Shown here: in pieces, positions 61,226-64,000 of the stretch
Numbering within the stretch: position 1 is the first letter of the stretch
How the letters are laid out: every line of letters begins with the position of its first letter
NCBI GenBank assembly: GCA_965208945.1
Contig: OZ242366.1
Span: 682,001 to 746,000, forward strand
DNA from: JAPPLB01 sp965208945
GTDB taxonomy: Bacteria > Acidobacteriota > Terriglobia > Bryobacterales > UBA6623
Reading direction: 5' to 3'
Length of the DNA stretch: 64,000 nucleotides
Translations under genes and position numbers: made by a program
Notes under the pieces: generated by a model
Told to the model about the DNA's origin: nothing
The model's database searches: none
Seen by the model: only the letters and a program-made list of their open reading frames with translations

Positions 61226-62197
61226 CTACCCTACGTCGACGATCGCTTTGACGAGGCCAGCCCGGCCGGGCAGCTCCTGAAAACGCTGTGGAACCTCGCC
61301 GAGTTCGAGCCTGTGCGTGATCCAGGGTGTCGTGTCGATGTCGCCGTCTTCGATGAGCCGGATGATTCGCGGGAACTCGTGGCAACTGTTGCGGCTGGCG
61401 AGCAGCGTGATTTCCATGCGGTGAAAGTGGGGATCATCGAACGAGATACGGCCCTGCACCAGGCCGACCATGACGAGCCTTCCGCCGGGCGACACGTAAT
61501 CGAAAGCCGCTTCCATCGCTCTGGGATTTCCGGTCGCGTCGAAGACCACGTCCGACAACCGTCCGTCGAATTCGGAGATCACCTCGACTCCCAGGCCGCG
61601 CACGAACTCCCGGCGAGACTCGCTGAGTTCGAGCACCCGCAACTCGGGTCCGGCAAGCTGCGCGAACTGAATCACGCTAAGCCCGATCGGCCCCGCGCCC
61701 ACGATGAGCGCCGTCTCTCCCGCTTTGATCTTACTTCGCGCAACGGCGTGAGCTCCGATACCGAGCGTTTCGACGAGCGCAAGCTGATCCAGCGACAGTT
61801 TCTCGGAGCGGTGAAGCAGCCTGACGGGAACGCTCAGCAGCGGGCGCATGCCGCCATCGACATGAACCCCGAGAACTTTCAGGTCGGGACAGCAGTTCGG
61901 CCGGTTCAATTCACAGGCACGGCACGCGCCGCAGTTGACGTAGGGTTCGATAGCGCAACGGTCGCCCGTTTTGATGCCAAGGCTGTTCGGCGGGGCTTCG
62001 ATCACTTCCACCCCCAGCTCATGCCCCAGCACCCGCGGATAGTTAAAAAACGGCTGGCGGCCGGCGAATGCGTGGAGATCGGTGCCGCAGACGCCGATGC
62101 TGCAGACGCTCACAAGAGCATCCGTTTCGGAAGAGTTGGGTGCGTCGGTTTCACGTTCGCCGAATTCACCCGGCCTGTTAAGGACGATTTCGATCAT
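61226..62197 (-). CDS. Zinc-dependent medium-chain alcohol/polyol dehydrogenase
   Basis: This is a 323-residue protein from ATG 62197. The catalytic zinc ligands are C37 (GVCGTDLH), H59 and E60 (GHELG). The structural zinc site is C89, C92, C95 and C102/103 (CGACRACELNRPNCC). The Rossmann motif is IVGAGPIGLSVIQFAQLAG. The SIGVCGTDLH start and short N-terminus resemble L-galactonate, threonine or sorbitol-type dehydrogenases. It fits the sugar-acid cluster between the two enolase-type genes. Confidence 0.9.
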   Translation of the reverse strand: MIEIVLNRPGEFGERETDAPNSSETDALVSVCSIGVCGTDLHAFAGRQPFFNYPRVLGHELGVEVIEAPPNSLGIKTGDRCAIEPYVNCGACRACELNRPNCCPDLKVLGVHVDGGMRPLLSVPVRLLHRSEKLSLDQLALVETLGIGAHAVARSKIKAGETALIVGAGPIGLSVIQFAQLAGPELRVLELSESRREFVRGLGVEVISEFDGRLSDVVFDATGNPRAMEAAFDYVSPGGRLVMVGLVQGRISFDDPHFHRMEITLLASRNSCHEFPRIIRLIEDGDIDTTPWITHRLELGEVPQRFQELPGRAGLVKAIVDVG

Positions 62198-62304
62198 GCC
62201 GTGGAACGGTCCAGCGCATCGCTGCACTCAGACCGTGTGGCGCTGTCCAAGCCTCGACAGCTCACTGCGAGCATACCTCTCGGCCAAGGCGCCCATGCGA
62301 GCAT

Positions 62305-63543
62305 CTATGCGAAAACCTGTTTCCGCACGAGGTATTTCTTGACGGCGTCGTGGTTGAGCGTGTAGCCGAGACCAGGGCGGTCCGGGACGGCGTACGAGCC
62401 GTCCTCGAGCACAAAAGGCTCGTTGACCAAGGTGTCGATCCAGGAATAAGGACCGACCAGATCGTAGGCCTTCGTGAGATGAGGCATGCAGGCGGCAACG
62501 TGCAATCCCATGGCCGAACCCGGACCGTAGGCAACCGTCTGCGACCAGCCGTTCATACCCAGCTCATGAGCCAGATGCGACATCTGCAGCACCTGCAGAT
62601 GACTCGCGTGGCCGACGATCGCATGATCGAGACCGCGCGATTCGAAAACCGGCACCAAAGCTTGTTGCGAAACGTGATCGGCGATGGGCAGGTGGACCGA
62701 CTCGCGCAGCCGCCGCCACTCCGACCAGGAGCCACCGAACGCCGCTTTGTTGATCGGGCTTTCCAGAGAATCCATGGGATGGCCGCGAAGACGGCGCGCC
62801 ACTTCTTGGGCAGCCCAGACTTCCCGCAGCCGCCATCGGATATCGGGACGGACCAGCATCTCGGGCGCTACCTTGTGAATCGCCTCGACACGATCCACTA
62901 CGTAGCGAATCCGCTTCTCGTCGGTGTCTTCGCGGTGCGTGATGCACTTCATTTTATAGACGCGAAAACCCTCTGCCCATCCCCATTCCGCTTGGTTGGC
63001 GGTGTTCTGGGGTGTCTTGTATCCGGTGGTCTGAGCGACCAGGATCCGGTCGCGGAGCTTGCCGCCGAGCAATTGCCAGATCGGCACGCCGAGAGCTTGT
63101 CCGCGTAAGTCGAGCACGGCCTGCTCGAAAGAGCCGACCAGGCGCACACCGGGCTTTCGAAGGTTCACCCCCATCACGTCGCGGCCGATCCATGACGGCA
63201 GGTCCGCTTCGATTTCGTTCGGGCGGCGGAAGACGCACGTAAGACCGGTGAGGCCCTGGTCGGTCTCAACTTCCACGATGTAGTTGTCATCCCGCTGATG
63301 CTCCGGCTGGCCGTAGAAATCATCCGACCACCACCACTTGCGCTCGGGGACGTTGACCACGTACAACGTCAGGCGGGTGATCTTCATCGACCCCCGCACG
63401 GCCTCCTGCCGGGCGCCCCAGCCGGGGTTCGCGCCGAACAGAGCCGCTGCCGACACTTTCAGCGCGGTCAGCAGAAAACGGCGGCGGTCCCATTCTTCCG
63501 GCGAAAGATATCTTCCCGTGGTAGCTCCTCTTCGCAATAGCAT
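62305..63543 (-). CDS. Mandelate racemase/enolase-family sugar-acid dehydratase-like protein (Tat signal)
   Basis: This is a 412-residue protein from ATG 63543. The N-terminus carries a twin-arginine signal (WDRRRFLLTALKVSAAALFG). The KxK-type motif (VYKMKC), metal ligands in RPDIRWR, SLESPI and LPIADHV, and the VGHASHLQ segment are all in place, so the active site looks intact. It ends PGLGYTLNHDAVKKYLVRKQ. Members dehydrate or epimerise sugar acids. It is the first gene of the catabolic cluster, with AGGGGAAAGG before the start. Confidence 0.87.
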   Translation of the reverse strand: MLLRRGATTGRYLSPEEWDRRRFLLTALKVSAAALFGANPGWGARQEAVRGSMKITRLTLYVVNVPERKWWWSDDFYGQPEHQRDDNYIVEVETDQGLTGLTCVFRRPNEIEADLPSWIGRDVMGVNLRKPGVRLVGSFEQAVLDLRGQALGVPIWQLLGGKLRDRILVAQTTGYKTPQNTANQAEWGWAEGFRVYKMKCITHREDTDEKRIRYVVDRVEAIHKVAPEMLVRPDIRWRLREVWAAQEVARRLRGHPMDSLESPINKAAFGGSWSEWRRLRESVHLPIADHVSQQALVPVFESRGLDHAIVGHASHLQVLQMSHLAHELGMNGWSQTVAYGPGSAMGLHVAACMPHLTKAYDLVGPYSWIDTLVNEPFVLEDGSYAVPDRPGLGYTLNHDAVKKYLVRKQVFA

Positions 63544-63589
63544 GGCTCGACCTTTCCCCTGAAAACTCCTGCCCGCGATTATAAGCAAC

Positions 63590-64000
63590 TCAACGAACAG
63601 AAGAGTGGATCAGTTCAAGAGCTTTTTCCGCCGCCTCGCGAAGGGATTCATCCCCATCGCGCACCACTTCTTGCAAATAGGGGATAGCCTCGGCGGTGCG
63701 TCCGAGAGCCAGCATCGCGAAAGCCAGGTTGTTCCGAGCCTTGAGGACACCCGGATCGATCGCCAGCGCCTCTTGGAACTCCCGGGCGGCAGCAGCATAC
63801 TCCTTCCGCTGGAAGAGCAGCGTTCCCAAGTTCAGCCGGGCGTCCGCAAAGAAGGGATTGGCCTTGGCGGCATCACGGAACACCTGTTCGGCTTCCTGCT
63901 GTCGTTGCATGCCGATATAGGCCAGACCCAGATTGTTGTACGAATCCGCCGAATACCCGCCATCAAGTTCAATTGTTTTTTTGTACAGGTCAATCGCATC
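63590..64000 (-). CDS. TPR-repeat protein, 5' partial
   Basis: The frame is open to the end of the window, so the start lies outside; the ATG at 63910 is internal. At least three TPR units are visible (SYNNLGLAYIGMQRQQEAEQ, ADARLNLGTLLFQRKEYAAA, KARNNLAFAMLALGRTAEAI), followed by a HEAT-like end (DGDESLREAAEKALEL). It is a protein-interaction scaffold. It could be the C-terminus of a larger enzyme such as a cytochrome-TPR fusion like 14099-16090. Confidence 0.8.
   Translation of the reverse strand, partial: DAIDLYKKTIELDGGYSADSYNNLGLAYIGMQRQQEAEQVFRDAAKANPFFADARLNLGTLLFQRKEYAAAAREFQEALAIDPGVLKARNNLAFAMLALGRTAEAIPYLQEVVRDGDESLREAAEKALELIHSSVR

Overview
The window is GC-rich and looks chromosomal, probably from an acidobacterium (Solibacteres/Bryobacterales-like). 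The strongest hints are a large Oar-type TonB-dependent receptor with an N-terminal carboxypeptidase-like domain, DUF1549/DUF1553 and DUF1501 proteins, DUF1080, DUF6526, an Uma2 nuclease, and several Tat-exported sugar-acid or sugar-phosphate type enzymes. This assignment comes from gene content only.

Layout. 0-5.3 kb: the 3' part of a DUF1549/LamG/DUF1553 protein, an Uma2 nuclease, an HExxH lipoprotein and YjbQ. 5.4-10.1 kb: a MacB-like export system of two FtsX permeases, a membrane fusion protein and an ATPase. 10.4-13.9 kb: the TonB receptor with a good terminator. 14-20.4 kb: a cytochrome c/copper-monooxygenase/TPR protein with a redoxin, a TIM-barrel epimerase, a DUF1080 protein and a PHP-type metallohydrolase. 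20.8-22.1 kb: an ECF sigma factor, a small membrane protein and a Spy/CpxP-like protein. 22.2-27.6 kb: a DUF58/BatA/VWA operon. 27.8-29.8 kb: an isolated pair of Mu-like phage packaging genes. 30.2-33.4 kb: a Wzt-like ATPase, a small membrane protein, a CmoB-like methyltransferase and tRNA-Glu. 33.9-38.4 kb: an XRE-ImmA/PIN pair, an isoprenylcysteine-methyltransferase-type gene broken by an inverted-repeat element, a second toxin-antitoxin-like pair and a lone XRE regulator. 38.6-56.9 kb: metabolic genes (gamma-glutamyltransferase, MBL hydrolase, Gfo/Idh/MocA oxidoreductase, acyl-CoA ligase, epimerase, VTT membrane protein, GNAT, MenC-type enolase, a divergent dihydropteroate-synthase homologue, methyltransferase, HpcH/HpaI aldolase) and a DUF1549/DUF1553 + DUF1501 pair. 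57-58.2 kb: an IS630-family element. 58.3-63.5 kb: a minus-strand cluster of two enolase-superfamily enzymes, a sodium:solute symporter with a 35-residue membrane partner, and a zinc alcohol dehydrogenase, probably for sugar-acid uptake and catabolism. 63.6 kb to the end: part of a TPR protein.

The most striking feature is two families of intergenic repeats. Family A is a ~183 bp imperfect palindrome with perfect 20 bp inverted ends (TAGCCTGCATTTCTCACCAC). There are nine complete copies, in both orientations, plus several broken ones. In five complete copies and in several degenerate ones, the first bases of the repeat are the stop codon of the adjoining gene. Family B is a 90-250 bp element built around tandem 7-mers (CACGAAT/CACGAGA). 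It begins directly after the stop codon of four genes and just after the tRNA-Glu gene, and is often joined to or nested in family A. Together they look like a non-autonomous repeat system that settles at gene ends and may also act as transcription terminators. No gene in the window is an obvious mobiliser for either family.
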